Shown: positions 1 to 10,024, numbered from the stretch's first letter. The stretch: 64,000 nucleotides of DNA from Desulfovibrio mangrovi (GCF_026230175.1 NZ_CP104208.1:434001-498000); one strand, 5' to 3'. Notes: generated by a model not told the origin, from the letters alone. Numbers and translations are program-made.

Positions 1-1910
1 TCGCCTTCTTCAGTGAATTTGACCGCATTGTTGGCAAGATTGATGAGCACCTGGCTCAGTCGCAGAGAATCTCCGTACAGCCCCGTCGGCACTTCCGGAT
101 CAAGGGCAAGAAGTAGCTCAATGCCTTTTTCTTCAGCCGTCAGGACGACGATGTTGATAACGTTGTCCAGTATCGTATTCAGTGCGAAGGGATGGTTCTC
201 TATCTCAACCCTTCCGGCTTCGATTTTCGAGAAATCAAGGATGTCGTTGATGATCCTCAGGAGCGTGTCCGATGCCAGCCTGATTTTCTGAAGGTAGTCC
301 TTTTGCCGAGGAGTCAGGGCCGTGCGCAGGGCAAGATGGCTCATGCCGATAATGGCGTTCATGGGCGTACGGATTTCGTGACTCATACGGGCCAGAAATT
401 CGCTTTTGGCCTTGTTCGCTCTTTCCGCAACGTTGCGGGCGGTTTCCAGTTCCTTGGCGTTGTGTATCTGTTCCGTAACGTCACGGGTGATGCCGCGGTA
501 ACCGGCAATGGCGCTGTTTTCGTCGCTAAATGGCGTTCCCGTGGAATACAGCCATACCGGGTACCCATCTTTATGCATGCAGGCTTCTTCCCAGTGCACG
601 TGGCTCATCTCGTTGTTTTCAACCTTGTTGCCGTATTGGTTCAGGAGAGGGGCAAGGTTGAATGGAGGATCGGCGGCAGCCTCCTCCACCGTGTATCCGA
701 GAATGTTTGCAATCCGGGGGCTGATATAGGTGAGCGAGCCGTTCGGGTCGGCTTCCCAGATGATGTCCCACGAGCCTTCAACTATTTGTCTGAAGCGGTT
801 GCGGCTTTGCAATATTTCCCGGTTGCTCAGCCGTTTCTCGGTTGTTCGTTTGGCTTGAATGAATGCTGCCAGAAAGATCAGCAGAGCCAGCACTGCGAAA
901 AGGTAGCAATAGAATAGAATGGTCTCCTTGGTGAGCATTGCCAGTTCGGCGCGGGGAATCATGCCGACAAGCTTCCAAGAAAGCGCTTTGGTATTGTTGT
1001 GACCAAGGTTGCTTTGAGGGAGGTAGTTTATGGTCATATATGTGACCAGATTACCGTTTGAATACATCTGTCCCTTGCTGGTGGGGGTGATGCTTGCCCA
1101 CTCATCAGGGTATGCCGCGCTGAATGTCACCCCTTGCCTGTCCGGGTACATGAATCCCCAGCATTGCTCCGGGGCGGCACTGTAGAGCCAGTACCCCGTG
1201 TTGTTGAGCAGCATGATTCCGGAGCGTTCCTTCCTGTCCAGATGGGCAAGCTGGTGCAGTATGCTATCTGCCAGGTAATTGAGAACGATGACGCCCTGCG
1301 GTTTCCCCTTATTGTCATATGCCGTTGCGGCAAAACGGATCATTGGTTTGATGGGGTGTTCAATGACTCCATGTTCGATGTTCAGATCCAACGGGGAGAA
1401 GTATACGGCTTCAGGAGGCAAGTCTCTGGCTTCCAGAAAATAGTAACGTTGGGATTTGTTCTGGAGCTGGTCGTCCGGAACCAGAAAGGCTCCTTGCGAC
1501 ACCTTGTTGATGCGTATGTCTTCCATGCCGTCCATCCGCAGAAGACGAGCCTGATCAAACTGTCGGTTGTTCTTGATGAAGCGGTAAAATTCACCCTGCA
1601 GAGCCTGCCTGTGTTCTGCGGACCACGTGGAAAGGTAGTCGCGCACCTCAAGATGCAAGGCGAGGTTTATCAGGCTCTGTGATATGGTATTGAGCTCCAG
1701 CTCAATAGATTTTCCGGCGAATTCGATGAGCGATACCTGTCTGCGCTCAAGAGCGGATAATTGGGTCGCAATTTCCTGACGGGCAATAAAGAATACGGAA
1801 GCAGCCACAATCAATACAATGGGGAGACCCAGCCGCATCGTATTCAGCAGCAGCGGGCCTTCCTGATATTTCTTGCGGGAACTGGGAGTAAGTCTTTTGC
1901 TGTTTTTCAT
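1..1910 (-). CDS. Sensor histidine kinase, possibly hybrid (3' end beyond window)
   Basis: Membrane sensor kinase, read on the minus strand from ATG at 1910 and still open at the left edge, so at least 636 residues. Seen in order: TM segment (about residues 26-43), a roughly 280-residue extracytoplasmic sensor region of Cache type, second TM (about 329-348), a PAS domain (about 372-490), an H-box SHEIRTPMN with phospho-acceptor His near 511, and an N-box LINLANNAVKFTEEG at the edge. The H-box and N-box style is that of multi-domain hybrid kinases, so a receiver domain may follow outside the window. The ligand is unknown. The kinase call is firm; the hybrid call is inference. Confidence 0.88.
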   Translation of the reverse strand, partial: MKNSKRLTPSSRKKYQEGPLLLNTMRLGLPIVLIVAASVFFIARQEIATQLSALERRQVSLIEFAGKSIELELNTISQSLINLALHLEVRDYLSTWSAEHRQALQGEFYRFIKNNRQFDQARLLRMDGMEDIRINKVSQGAFLVPDDQLQNKSQRYYFLEARDLPPEAVYFSPLDLNIEHGVIEHPIKPMIRFAATAYDNKGKPQGVIVLNYLADSILHQLAHLDRKERSGIMLLNNTGYWLYSAAPEQCWGFMYPDRQGVTFSAAYPDEWASITPTSKGQMYSNGNLVTYMTINYLPQSNLGHNNTKALSWKLVGMIPRAELAMLTKETILFYCYLFAVLALLIFLAAFIQAKRTTEKRLSNREILQSRNRFRQIVEGSWDIIWEADPNGSLTYISPRIANILGYTVEEAAADPPFNLAPLLNQYGNKVENNEMSHVHWEEACMHKDGYPVWLYSTGTPFSDENSAIAGYRGITRDVTEQIHNAKELETARNVAERANKAKSEFLARMSHEIRTPMNAIIGMSHLALRTALTPRQKDYLQKIRLASDTLLRIINDILDFSKIEAGRVEIENHPFALNTILDNVINIVVLTAEEKGIELLLALDPEVPTGLYGDSLRLSQVLINLANNAVKFTEEG

Positions 1911-2108
1911 GAAATAACCACGGATGTTTCTCTACAGAATAGTGGATGTCATGAAGTGCAGCAATGTCATTCGCCCGTTTATAACGGTACTCGGGGTAGA
2001 TTATAATGCCATGGGCGCGACGATGTCCTCCGGGGGGTGGAGCAGGCGGTCAGGCGTGAGGCGGGGAAGCGGCGAAGGGCGGATGAAAGCGGGAATGGCG
2101 GCGCTGTA

Positions 2109-3647
2109 CTAGGCCAATTTCTCCAAAACGGTACGAATGCGATGCCGGTAGGTGTGCTTTTGCAGAATGTGGTCCCGCCACAGGGCCTTTAGCTGTGAAA
2201 CCTTGTGCGGGTTGGCCAGCAGATGGTTGACCTTTGAGGAAATCTCCTGCGGTCGGCGGAAGGTGACAGCCTCCACGAGGTGGGGCGGGAAAATGGCCAT
2301 GCCGGGATTATTATCTGTCAGCAGCAGTCCACCTGCTGCCCAGACATCAAAGTGGCGCTGGGTGAGCCCTGCGGGAAGCAGCATGCCGGTGATGTTGAGC
2401 GAGATTCTGGCGGCGCGGTATATGGCGGCAAGGCCGTTATAATAGTCCACGGGCGGCCGGAGGTCCGAAAGGGCTGGAACACGGCTTTTCCAGCCGGTGT
2501 CGCCGATGACGGTGAGTCCGCAGGGCTGGGCGTGCTGCAGGCAGAGGGTACGCCATAGTTCGGTTGCCTCAGTGGCTCCGGCTCCCACATGGCGCGGGGT
2601 GTCGGGCCAGAAGGCCAATTCTGCATGGCGGGCTGCCCACCAGTGGTAGTCCGGTCGTTCCCCCCGCAACAGCAGATTTTCCGCTTCTTTCAGAAGGTTG
2701 GGGTCGGAATGGATGCCGGAGAAATACTTTCGGCGTTCGGGGAACTCTGAACGGCCTACGAAAACCACGGGGGCGAGTGGTGAAATGTCCTGCGTTTCCC
2801 CGTCCGGCTGGAACAGGTTGGGATCGGTGGCCAGAGGCAGGTGGTGCACCTTCTGCGCTCCGGCGGCCTGCAGGGCAGGAATGAAGCTGGCGTCTGTGAC
2901 AAAAAGCAGGGCATCCTTCCAGAAAGGGGCCTTGCAGCCGGAAAGAATGTGCCACGGGGTATCCACGCACCATAAGGCTACGGGCACGCCTGCCGCCTTG
3001 AGCAGGTGGTGGCGTTCCCCGAACATATCCAGCCCCTGCGCGTTCACGCTGAAGAAGAGTGCGTGCCGGTCCTTTGCCAGCAGGCGGGGCAGGGTGGCGG
3101 TTATCGTGTCGGGAGAAAGGATTTCAACCGCATAGCCTTCTGCCGTGAAGGCGGCTTGAAGCTCGCGGATGAGCAGGCCGTTTTCCGTTCCCGGCAGGAG
3201 CACTGTCCGTGACGGGGCAGGGGGGGCTGCAGGGATTGTATTGTGCAGGCGGCGCAGGTGATGGAGCTGTGCCGCAGCAAGCAGGGGGCCCCAGAAGCTC
3301 GGAAACAGCCGCAAGTTTTGCCGGAACGCCAGTGTTGTGGACGCCCCCAGTAGGGCAGGACTGCATTCTTCGGGCGTTACCTGCAACCAGTCTGCAGGGA
3401 TGGTTTCCTGCCACGTGGCGGACATCTGGGCGGCAAATTCGGGACATTCCACATACCGGACAACCGTGTCCGGCGAGGTGATGTGTGCCTGCGCGGCCTT
3501 TGCCGCGGTTGCGGGATCGGAGCCGAGGCCAAACAGCAGAATGTCCCTGCCGGAGCTGTACACGTCGAACTGCTCAACGCCGCAGAGCAGTGATTGGGGC
3601 TTGCCAAGTTCGTGTATGATGCGTATCCGTTCCGGGCGATGGTCCAT
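2109..3647 (-). CDS. CgeB/DUF3880-type glycosyltransferase
   Basis: 512 residues. The C-terminal third has the CgeB/YkvP glycosyltransferase pattern QRHFDVWAAGGLLLTDN (about 440-457), which corresponds to the nucleotide-sugar site of GT4-like transferases. The N-terminal half resembles the DUF3880 region that precedes it. It is probably a cytoplasmic transferase acting on a surface glycan or a glycoprotein; acceptor and donor cannot be read from sequence. It is divergent from rlmE with 58 bp between start codons, and a 198-bp gap separates it from the downstream kinase on the same strand. No signal peptide or TM segment is evident. Confidence 0.72.
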   Translation of the reverse strand: MDHRPERIRIIHELGKPQSLLCGVEQFDVYSSGRDILLFGLGSDPATAAKAAQAHITSPDTVVRYVECPEFAAQMSATWQETIPADWLQVTPEECSPALLGASTTLAFRQNLRLFPSFWGPLLAAAQLHHLRRLHNTIPAAPPAPSRTVLLPGTENGLLIRELQAAFTAEGYAVEILSPDTITATLPRLLAKDRHALFFSVNAQGLDMFGERHHLLKAAGVPVALWCVDTPWHILSGCKAPFWKDALLFVTDASFIPALQAAGAQKVHHLPLATDPNLFQPDGETQDISPLAPVVFVGRSEFPERRKYFSGIHSDPNLLKEAENLLLRGERPDYHWWAARHAELAFWPDTPRHVGAGATEATELWRTLCLQHAQPCGLTVIGDTGWKSRVPALSDLRPPVDYYNGLAAIYRAARISLNITGMLLPAGLTQRHFDVWAAGGLLLTDNNPGMAIFPPHLVEAVTFRRPQEISSKVNHLLANPHKVSQLKALWRDHILQKHTYRHRIRTVLEKLA

Positions 3648-3705
3648 TTCTGTGGCCTTGGCGTTATCAGCTCTTTGCGTTACAAGAGCCGCAGGTGAAA
3701 AGACA

Positions 3706-4341
3706 ATGAAAGTATATCGTGATCATTATTTCAAGAAGGCCAAGCAGGAAAATTATCCTGCACGGTCTATCTACAAGCTTAAAGAGATAGAGAAACGCTT
3801 CCGGATATTCAAGCCCGGAATGCATGTCCTCGACCTTGGTGCCGCCCCCGGCTCATGGTCTTTGGGTGCGGCGGAAATGGTGGGCCCCAAGGGGCGCGTG
3901 CTGGGTGCTGACATTCAGAGCACCCCCACAGTCTTTCCCCCAAATGTCACCTTTATGCAAGAGGATGTGTTCGAGCGTTCTCAGGCTTTTGAGGATGCCT
4001 TGGCGGCGCTTTCGCCTATCCATGTCGTGATGAGCGATATGGCGCCAAGCACCACGGGCCACCGTTTCACGGATCAGGCCCGTTCCGCAAATCTGTGCCG
4101 CGAAGCACTTGCCGTAGCCACCCAATGCTTGATACATGGCGGCTGCTTCATCGTGAAAATTTTCATGGGGCCGGATTTCCATGAATTCGCGAGCGAGATG
4201 CGCACGCATTTCACAACAGTGAAGACTTTCAAACCGAAGAGTTCCCGCGCAGAGAGCATCGAAACCTTCTATATAGGTATGGGTTTCAAGGGTGGTCTCG
4301 CAGCTGCGGCCGATGCCGACGAACACGCAGAGTCTGAGTAG
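3706..4341 (+). CDS. rlmE: 23S rRNA (uridine-2'-O)-methyltransferase RlmE
   Basis: RlmE/FtsJ methylates U2552 of 23S rRNA late in 50S assembly. The 211-residue protein begins MKVYRDHYFKKAK at ATG 3706; the frame stays open upstream, but homology starts here. The SAM site is VLDLGAAPGSWS. The catalytic K-D-K-E tetrad is readable as the Lys of YKLKEIEKRF, Asp of MSDMAPS, Lys of FIVKIFMG and Glu of SIETFYIGM. Length is normal for the family (about 209). It precedes yebC by 112 bp on the same strand. Confidence 0.93.
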   Translation: MKVYRDHYFKKAKQENYPARSIYKLKEIEKRFRIFKPGMHVLDLGAAPGSWSLGAAEMVGPKGRVLGADIQSTPTVFPPNVTFMQEDVFERSQAFEDALAALSPIHVVMSDMAPSTTGHRFTDQARSANLCREALAVATQCLIHGGCFIVKIFMGPDFHEFASEMRTHFTTVKTFKPKSSRAESIETFYIGMGFKGGLAAAADADEHAESE

Positions 4342-4453
4342 TCTCGGGCTGTAGCGGCATGTCATGGCGAATGGCGCAGGATCAATACTAAAAACATAAG
4401 CAACACGAGCGTTGCATCACGCCGGATATGGCGTGCGGTCGTAAGGAGGAAAC

Positions 4454-5197
4454 ATGGCCGGACATAGTAAATGGGCGAACATCCAGCATCGTAAGGGGCG
4501 TCAGGACGCAAAGCGCTCCAAGGCCTTCACCAAGGCTGCCAAGGAAATCATCATTGCAGCAAAAGGTGGCGGCGACCCTGCTGCCAACGCCCGTCTCCGT
4601 GCCGCCATTGCAGCCGCAAAGGCTGTGAACCTTCCCAAGGACAAGATTGAGAACGCCATCAAGAAGGGCACTGGTGAACTGGCCGGCGGCGACATCGCGG
4701 AAGTGATGTACGAAGGCTACGGTCCCGGCGGCGTGGCGCTGCTGATCGAAGCCGCCACCGACAACAAGAACCGTACCGTGGCTGAAGTGCGCCACCTGCT
4801 CAACAAGGGCGGCGGTTCCATGGGCGAAGCCGGCTGCGTGGGCTGGATGTTCGACCGCAAGGGCGTTGTCACCGTGGAAAAGGAAAAGATTTCTGAAGAG
4901 CAGGTCATGGAACTGGGCCTTGAGGCCGGTGCCGAAGACGTGATCGATCAGGATACCACCTGGGAAGTGCGCGCAGCCCTTTCCGACTTCGAAGCTGTCC
5001 GCGCTGCCTTCGAACAGGCCGGTATCGAAGTGACCTCTGCCGAGATGGCCATGATTCCCCAGAACACCATCGAGGTGGATGCTCAGGTGGGGCAGAAGCT
5101 GCTGAACCTTGTGGACATGCTTGAAGATAACGACGACGTGCAAAACGTCTGGGCGAACTTCGACTTGTCAGACGAGGCGATGGCGGAACTGGCCTAA
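4454..5197 (+). CDS. yebC: YebC/PmpR-family protein (TACO1)
   Basis: 247 residues, full length for the family, starting [20 protein letters not shown], the diagnostic N-terminus. It has a clear GGAGG-type ribosome site (aaggaggaaac) 5' of ATG 4454. Members are DNA-binding regulators (PmpR) or translation factors that help ribosomes through polyproline stretches; sequence alone does not decide between them. Its place just before ruvC is a widespread arrangement. A rho-independent terminator lies between it and ruvC. Confidence 0.94.
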   Translation: MAGHSKWANIQHRKGRQDAKRSKAFTKAAKEIIIAAKGGGDPAANARLRAAIAAAKAVNLPKDKIENAIKKGTGELAGGDIAEVMYEGYGPGGVALLIEAATDNKNRTVAEVRHLLNKGGGSMGEAGCVGWMFDRKGVVTVEKEKISEEQVMELGLEAGAEDVIDQDTTWEVRAALSDFEAVRAAFEQAGIEVTSAEMAMIPQNTIEVDAQVGQKLLNLVDMLEDNDDVQNVWANFDLSDEAMAELA

Positions 5198-5206
5198 AGC
5201 GAATGC

Positions 5207-5236
5207 AAACGCCCGTCTCAGACGGGCGTTTTTCTT
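5207..5236 (+). terminator. Rho-independent terminator after yebC
   Basis: Perfect stem ACGCCCGTC (5209-5217) / GACGGGCGT (5221-5229) with loop TCA, followed by TTTTTCTT. It starts 10 nt after the yebC stop and would partly separate yebC from ruvC. Confidence 0.88.
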
Positions 5237-5280
5237 CTCTCTGTTTTTTTCGGGGAGCTGCACGGGAGGCAAGGCGAAAC

Positions 5281-5781
5281 ATGACGCAAGGCATTACGGT
5301 TCTCGGCATAGACCCCGGCTCCCGCGTGACGGGATGGGGCGTGGTGCGCGAACTTTCCGGCGTGGCCACGTTGGTGGACTGCGGCACCGTGCGTACTGCC
5401 GAGACGGATTTCACCAAGCGGCTGGGGATCATCTTCCGTGGTGTGGGTGATGTCATCGCCACACTGCGGCCCGATGTGGTGGCCGTGGAAAACGTGTTCA
5501 CCGCCAAGAACGCCGCCTCTGCCCTCAAGCTGGGGCAGGCGAGGGGAGCTGCCATTGCGGCCTGCGCCCTGCATGATCTTTCCGTACACAGCTATGAGCC
5601 CACCAAGGTCAAGCAGGCCATTGTGGGTACTGGCAGGGCGGATAAGCAGCAGGTTGCCTTCATGGTGGCCACCATCCTCGGCGTGAAGAAGCCTTCATGG
5701 GCGGTGGATGCCAGTGATGCGCTTGCCGTTGCCTTGTGCCACCTCACCCTGCGGCGATACGAAAAGCTTGCGGCCCGTTGA
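5281..5781 (+). CDS. ruvC: Holliday junction resolvase RuvC
   Basis: RuvC cuts Holliday junctions symmetrically as a dimer together with RuvAB. 166 residues from ATG 5281, beginning MTQGITVLGIDPGSRVTGWG. The acidic catalytic residues are visible: Asp in GIDPGS, Glu in AVENVFTAKN, and the pair in DASDALAVALCH. KQAIVGTGRADKQQV is the usual basic DNA-binding region. It leads a ruvC-ruvA-ruvB set, with a 117-bp gap before ruvA. Confidence 0.95.
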   Translation: MTQGITVLGIDPGSRVTGWGVVRELSGVATLVDCGTVRTAETDFTKRLGIIFRGVGDVIATLRPDVVAVENVFTAKNAASALKLGQARGAAIAACALHDLSVHSYEPTKVKQAIVGTGRADKQQVAFMVATILGVKKPSWAVDASDALAVALCHLTLRRYEKLAAR

Positions 5782-5898
5782 CCGGGACCGGTTCTGCGTA
5801 ATTTTTCTTTTTCATTGCGGTCATGTTGCGGGACATCAGTTCCGTCCCCTTAACATTATAATGGGATTGGGGTACAACCCCGCAACGAGGTCACAAGT

Positions 5899-6504
5899 AT
5901 GATAGCGTATCTTGAAGGACGACTTGCGGAAGCCGGAGAACACTCCGTTATTCTGGTCACGCCCGGCGGGGTGGGGTATGAGGTGCATCTGCCCGTGCAT
6001 ACCCTTTCGCGTCTGCCCGAACGTGGTGGCGAGCTTGCCGTGTTCACCTATACGGTGGTCAGGGAAGACGCGTTGGAGCTTTACGGCTTTCAGACATGGG
6101 ATGAGCGTCAGACGTTTTCGGTGCTCATTTCCATCTCCAAGGTAGGAGCCAAGACTGCACTTGCCATCCTTTCCCAGTTCCGGCCCGATGACCTGCGTCA
6201 GGTGGTGGCGGAAGACGATGTCGTGGCGCTGACCCGCGTTTCCGGCATCGGCAAGAAGAGCGCGCAGCATATTTTTCTCGAGCTCAAGTACAAGCTCAAG
6301 GTCGAAAGCGTGCCCGGAGGCGCTGTGCTGAGCGGCAATGCTCCCGGTTCGCTGTACCGCGATGCGCTGACAGGTCTTTGCAACCTCGGATACTCGGAAG
6401 ATGAAGCCGGTCCCGTGCTGAAGAATGTGCTGAAGGACGAACCGGATCTGGATGTAGGCGGTGCCTTGCGTGCCGCGCTTAAAGCTCTTGCCAAGGGACG
6501 CTGA
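5899..6504 (+). CDS. ruvA: Holliday junction branch-migration protein RuvA
   Basis: 201 residues. RuvA tetramers hold the Holliday junction and load RuvB. Seen: N-terminal OB fold ([19 protein letters not shown]), helix-hairpin-helix repeats ([15 protein letters not shown] and [17 protein letters not shown]), a short acidic linker and the C-terminal RuvB-binding domain ([16 protein letters not shown]). The stop TGA (6502-6504) overlaps the ruvB ATG (6504-6506), so the two are translationally coupled. Confidence 0.96.
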   Translation: MIAYLEGRLAEAGEHSVILVTPGGVGYEVHLPVHTLSRLPERGGELAVFTYTVVREDALELYGFQTWDERQTFSVLISISKVGAKTALAILSQFRPDDLRQVVAEDDVVALTRVSGIGKKSAQHIFLELKYKLKVESVPGGAVLSGNAPGSLYRDALTGLCNLGYSEDEAGPVLKNVLKDEPDLDVGGALRAALKALAKGR

Positions 6505-7487
6505 TGACCTTGCACGATACAGAATGCCATCTGAGTACCTGCCTTGATGAGACCGTAAGGCCGCCGTCGCTTGATGAGTTCATCGGGCAGGAGGAGCTGC
6601 GCGGCAACCTGCGCATATACCTGCAGGCTGCCAGAGAACGCCGTCAGGCCATGGACCACACGTTGTTCTATGGCAACCCCGGTCTGGGCAAGACGACACT
6701 TTCGCAGATCATGGCCAGCGAGCTGGGCGTGAATCTGGTTTCCACATCCGGCCCTGTTCTGGAGCGTAGCGGTGATCTTGCCGCCATCCTGACCAATCTG
6801 GGCCGCAATGACATTCTCTTTGTGGACGAGATTCACCGCATGCCTGCCGCCGTGGAGGAAGTGCTGTATCCTGCCATGGAGGATTTTAAGCTTGATCTTG
6901 TCATCGGGCAGGGGCCGGGAGCCCGCACGGTCAAGATTGATCTGGAGCCCTTCACGCTGGTGGGAGCCACCACGCGTATCGGCCTGCTTTCGTCCCCCCT
7001 GCGCGATCGTTTCGGCGTGATCCTGCGTCTGGAGTTTTACACCCCTGAAGAGCTGGCCCGCATCGTCTCGCGTACCGCCCGAATCCTCCGCGTGGAACTG
7101 GCCCCTGACGGTGCGCTGGAGATCGGCAGGCGTTCCCGCGGTACGCCGCGTATTGCCAACCGGTTGCTACGCCGCGTGCGGGATTTCGCCACCGTGAAGG
7201 GCGGCGGACCCGTGGATGCCGAACAGGCTGCTGAAGCGCTGGGACGCATGGACGTGGACGAGAGCGGTCTTGACCAGATGGACCGCAAGCTGCTTACCGT
7301 GCTCATCGAGCATTTCGACGGCGGCCCAGTGGGTGTGAAGACACTGGCTGTCGCCTGTTCCGAAGAAGTGCGGACCATTGAAGATATTTACGAGCCGTAT
7401 CTCATCCAGTGCGGCTTTCTCAAGCGCACCTCGCGCGGTCGCGTTGCCACGGCACGCGCCTATCGGCATTTGAATCTCTTGGCTTAA
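6504..7487 (+). CDS. ruvB: Holliday junction helicase RuvB
   Basis: 327-residue AAA+ motor that drives branch migration. Walker A is [12 protein letters not shown], Walker B is [10 protein letters not shown], and the sensor/arginine-finger region is [20 protein letters not shown]-terminal winged helix ends [20 protein letters not shown]. Size and N-terminus ([14 protein letters not shown]) are normal. The start codon overlaps the ruvA stop. thyX follows after 26 bp. Confidence 0.97.
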   Translation: MTLHDTECHLSTCLDETVRPPSLDEFIGQEELRGNLRIYLQAARERRQAMDHTLFYGNPGLGKTTLSQIMASELGVNLVSTSGPVLERSGDLAAILTNLGRNDILFVDEIHRMPAAVEEVLYPAMEDFKLDLVIGQGPGARTVKIDLEPFTLVGATTRIGLLSSPLRDRFGVILRLEFYTPEELARIVSRTARILRVELAPDGALEIGRRSRGTPRIANRLLRRVRDFATVKGGGPVDAEQAAEALGRMDVDESGLDQMDRKLLTVLIEHFDGGPVGVKTLAVACSEEVRTIEDIYEPYLIQCGFLKRTSRGRVATARAYRHLNLLA

Positions 7488-7513
7488 CCTGCTTACCCTC
7501 AAGGTGGTGTCCC

Positions 7514-8236
7514 ATGCCGCAGAAAGCGTGCCGGGTAGAATTGCTTGCGTCCACACCGGACGCCACGTCCCTTATTTATGCAGCCTTCCGCCAGTGCTAT
7601 CACGCGGGTTTTGTGGCCGATATGTGGCCCCGCCTGCTCGCGGGAGAAATTGCGCCTGAGAAGCAGGCCGCCTTTATCGCCAAGATCATGGAATCCGGCC
7701 ACACCAGCCCCATTGAGCACGTGAGCTTCACCTTTGCCGTGGAAGGGGTTTCGCGTGCGCTCACCCATCAGCTGGTGCGCCACCGCATAGCCTCCTATTC
7801 CCAGCAGAGCCAGCGTTACGTGGACGGCAGTGATTTTGATTACATTCTGCCGCCCGCCATCGCCCGTATTCCCGAGGCAAAGGAGCGCTTTGAATCCTTC
7901 ATAGCGGAGATCGGCAATGCCTACAGGGATCTGAAAAGCATTCTTGAAGCCAACGGCAGAGGCGATAAGGCTAAAGAGGACGCCCGGTTCGTATTGCCTC
8001 AGGCCGCGGAATCCAAGATCGTGTTCACCATGAACTGCCGTAGCCTCATCAATTTCTTTGAGCATCGTTGCTGCACACGCGCCCAGTGGGAAATCAGGGG
8101 CATGGCAAACAAAATGCTCGATATCTGCCGCGATGTGCTTCCGGTTATTTTCATGACCGCAGGGGCCCGTTGCGAGCGTCTGAAGTACTGCCCCGAGGGT
8201 GAGAAGTTCACTTGTGGCAGATACCCTCTGCCGTAA
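7514..8236 (+). CDS. thyX: FAD-dependent thymidylate synthase ThyX
   Basis: ThyX makes dTMP from dUMP using methylene-THF with reduced FAD, replacing ThyA. The signature RHRIASYSQQSQR (RHRxxSxxxxSxR) is present, with the C-terminal CEHR-type region FFEHRCCTRAQWEIR. 240 residues. ATG 7514 was chosen because aaggtgg lies just upstream and the usual N-terminus (CRVELLASTPD) follows. It follows ruvB closely and probably shares its transcript. Confidence 0.94.
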   Translation: MPQKACRVELLASTPDATSLIYAAFRQCYHAGFVADMWPRLLAGEIAPEKQAAFIAKIMESGHTSPIEHVSFTFAVEGVSRALTHQLVRHRIASYSQQSQRYVDGSDFDYILPPAIARIPEAKERFESFIAEIGNAYRDLKSILEANGRGDKAKEDARFVLPQAAESKIVFTMNCRSLINFFEHRCCTRAQWEIRGMANKMLDICRDVLPVIFMTAGARCERLKYCPEGEKFTCGRYPLP

Positions 8237-8256
8237 GAGTGTCTGCACTCTCTTTT
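8236..8256 (+). terminator. Weak terminator overlapping the thyX stop
   Basis: Short hairpin AGAGTG (8236-8241) / CACTCT (8246-8251) with loop TCTG, followed by CTTTTG. Only six base pairs and a short T tract, so efficiency is uncertain. Confidence 0.5.
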
Positions 8257-8364
8257 GCGGGTTGAATCCTGATTGAAACAGTAGGAAAATTTATCATTAA
8301 CGCTTGTTGCGATTTTAAAATTCCGTTCATTTTTTATGAATTCGACGTAAATTGAGATTGTACC

Positions 8365-8409
8365 TGTGGAAAACTTTTTCTCCATGCTGTGGATTTTCTG
8401 TGGATAACA
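8365..8409 (+). promoter_or_regulatory. Cluster of three DnaA-box-like 9-mers
   Basis: Three same-orientation 9-mers lie within 45 bp: TGTGGAAAA (8365-8373), TGTGGATTT (8388-8396) and TGTGGATAA (8401-8409). The last is the exact complement of the consensus DnaA box TTATCCACA. They sit in a 357-bp gene-free stretch (8237-8593) whose left part is strongly AT-rich (about 8280-8345). They are either an autoregulatory cluster for the downstream dnaA-like gene or part of an origin-like element. Confidence 0.7.
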
Positions 8410-8593
8410 TGGGGAAATGCTGATTTCCGTAGGGTTCAGCCTGATGCTTGAAAATAGCAGGCTCCAATAAAAATACTTATATTCCAAGTTGTTGTCTGGT
8501 GATGAGCGGTGGGGAAATCGACAATGTTACGGTTTCACATCGGCCTGTATTCGAATGTTGCACTCCAAGCTGATAAAACGTAGATACTCATCC

Positions 8594-10024
8594 ATGATTG
8601 AAATATGGGCGCATATCCAGCAGATTCTGCAGAATAGACTCACTCCGGGCCTCTTTAAGGTCTGGATTTCTCCTCTGTCCGCAGAGGTGAACGGTCAGAC
8701 CATTTGCCTCACGGCTCCTAACGAGTTCGTGGCCTCATGGGTTCGTGACAGACTGCTGGACGATATAACTTCGGCTGCTGCCGAAATTCTTGGTCCGCAG
8801 GCGACCGTCTCCGTTGTCGCCAGCAAAACGCCGCAAAAGGCTCCTGCCCGGCGCAGTGCCGTCTCGGTTTCCGAGGCGCAGGCTTCCGGTCCTTTGTTCA
8901 ACGATTCCGCGAACAACGGTAACAGCCGTTATTCTGCAGTTGCCCATGAGCAGATGTCGCTGCCCATTTCGCAGCCGCTGGTAAGCAAGGTCATTGATTG
9001 GCGTTTCGATTTCGACAGTTTTGTGGTGGGCCCCTGCAACGATCTGGCTTTTGCCGCATCGCAGGGCATTACCCGTTCCTCTCTGTCGGCAGACACCCTT
9101 TTTCTCAGTTCCGGTCCCGGTCTTGGCAAAACGCACCTCATGCAGGCAGTTGGCAACGAACTGTGCCGCCAGAGCAACCGCAGCAATCCGCGCGTGGAGT
9201 ATCTGACAGCAGAAGAGTTCGCCACGCGCCTTATTGCCTCGCTCAAGAGCCGTGATGTTGACCGCTTCAAGGCGCGTTACCGCGACGTGGACCTGCTGCT
9301 GCTTGAAGACGTTCACTTCCTGCAGGGCAAGGAACGCATGCAGGACGAGGTGCTGGCCACCATCAAGGCGCTGCAGTCCCGCGGCTCCCGTGTTGTGCTT
9401 TCCAGCTCCTTTGCTCCCCGTGATCTCAAGGAACTGGACAACCAGCTGGTTTCCCGTTTCTGTTCCGGTTTCATTGCCGCCATCGACAAGCCTGATTTTG
9501 CGACCCGCCGCGACATCCTTCGTCGCAAGGCCAAGCAGTATCATGTGCATCTGCCGGAAAACGTGACCGACATGCTTGCGGAGAATATCCGTTCCGACGT
9601 GCGACAGATCGAAAGCTGCCTGCATAACCTTATTCTCAAGGCACGCATCCTGAATCAGCAGATTTCCATGAACATCGCATGGGAGGTCGTCAGCCAGTAC
9701 GCCTCGCATGAGACCGTGATGGACATGGACAGCATTATCCGCTGCGTATGCAATGGCTTTGACCTGTCTCCCGCACAGCTCAACTCCCGCAGCCGCAGAC
9801 GCGAGCTGGTTGTTGCACGCAATACGGTTTTCTACCTTGCACGAAAGCACACCGATCTGTCCCTCAAGGATATCGGTGACCACTTCAATCGCACCCATTC
9901 CACCGTTCTCAAGGGTATTACGAGCCTTGAGCGTGAAATGAGCAAGGAAACTCCGGTTGGTCGTCAGGTGACCAGCACCGTGGCCATGATTGAAAGGAAC
10001 GGTCGAATTACCAGCCTGAGATAA
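8594..10024 (+). CDS. DnaA-family initiator paralogue, divergent
   Basis: 476 residues with DnaA domain order: domain I ([20 protein letters not shown]), a linker, AAA+ domain III with Walker [10 protein letters not shown] (about residue 175), and a domain IV helix-turn-helix. Several hallmark positions differ. Walker B reads [10 protein letters not shown] rather than the DD form. Sensor I reads [10 protein letters not shown] rather than TSDR. The sensor II arginine of GALNR is replaced (SCLHN). The DNA-contact signature GGRDHTTV reads [11 protein letters not shown] 8594 fits the family N-terminus; upstream in-frame TTG and ATG exist. No dnaN or gyrB lies next to it, so this is probably a second DnaA-like protein, not the main initiator. 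Whether it binds standard DnaA boxes is open. Confidence 0.85.
   Translation: MIEIWAHIQQILQNRLTPGLFKVWISPLSAEVNGQTICLTAPNEFVASWVRDRLLDDITSAAAEILGPQATVSVVASKTPQKAPARRSAVSVSEAQASGPLFNDSANNGNSRYSAVAHEQMSLPISQPLVSKVIDWRFDFDSFVVGPCNDLAFAASQGITRSSLSADTLFLSSGPGLGKTHLMQAVGNELCRQSNRSNPRVEYLTAEEFATRLIASLKSRDVDRFKARYRDVDLLLLEDVHFLQGKERMQDEVLATIKALQSRGSRVVLSSSFAPRDLKELDNQLVSRFCSGFIAAIDKPDFATRRDILRRKAKQYHVHLPENVTDMLAENIRSDVRQIESCLHNLILKARILNQQISMNIAWEVVSQYASHETVMDMDSIIRCVCNGFDLSPAQLNSRSRRRELVVARNTVFYLARKHTDLSLKDIGDHFNRTHSTVLKGITSLEREMSKETPVGRQVTSTVAMIERNGRITSLR

Noticed and set aside
192-917. 241-codon plus-strand frame inside the left-edge kinase
   Set aside because: The minus strand encodes a kinase with PAS, H-box and N-box; the plus frame shows no domain.
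8237-8593. Firm call of the chromosomal origin here
   Set aside because: DnaA-box-like sites and AT-rich DNA are present, but dnaN, gyrB and other origin neighbours are not. Kept as a finding only.
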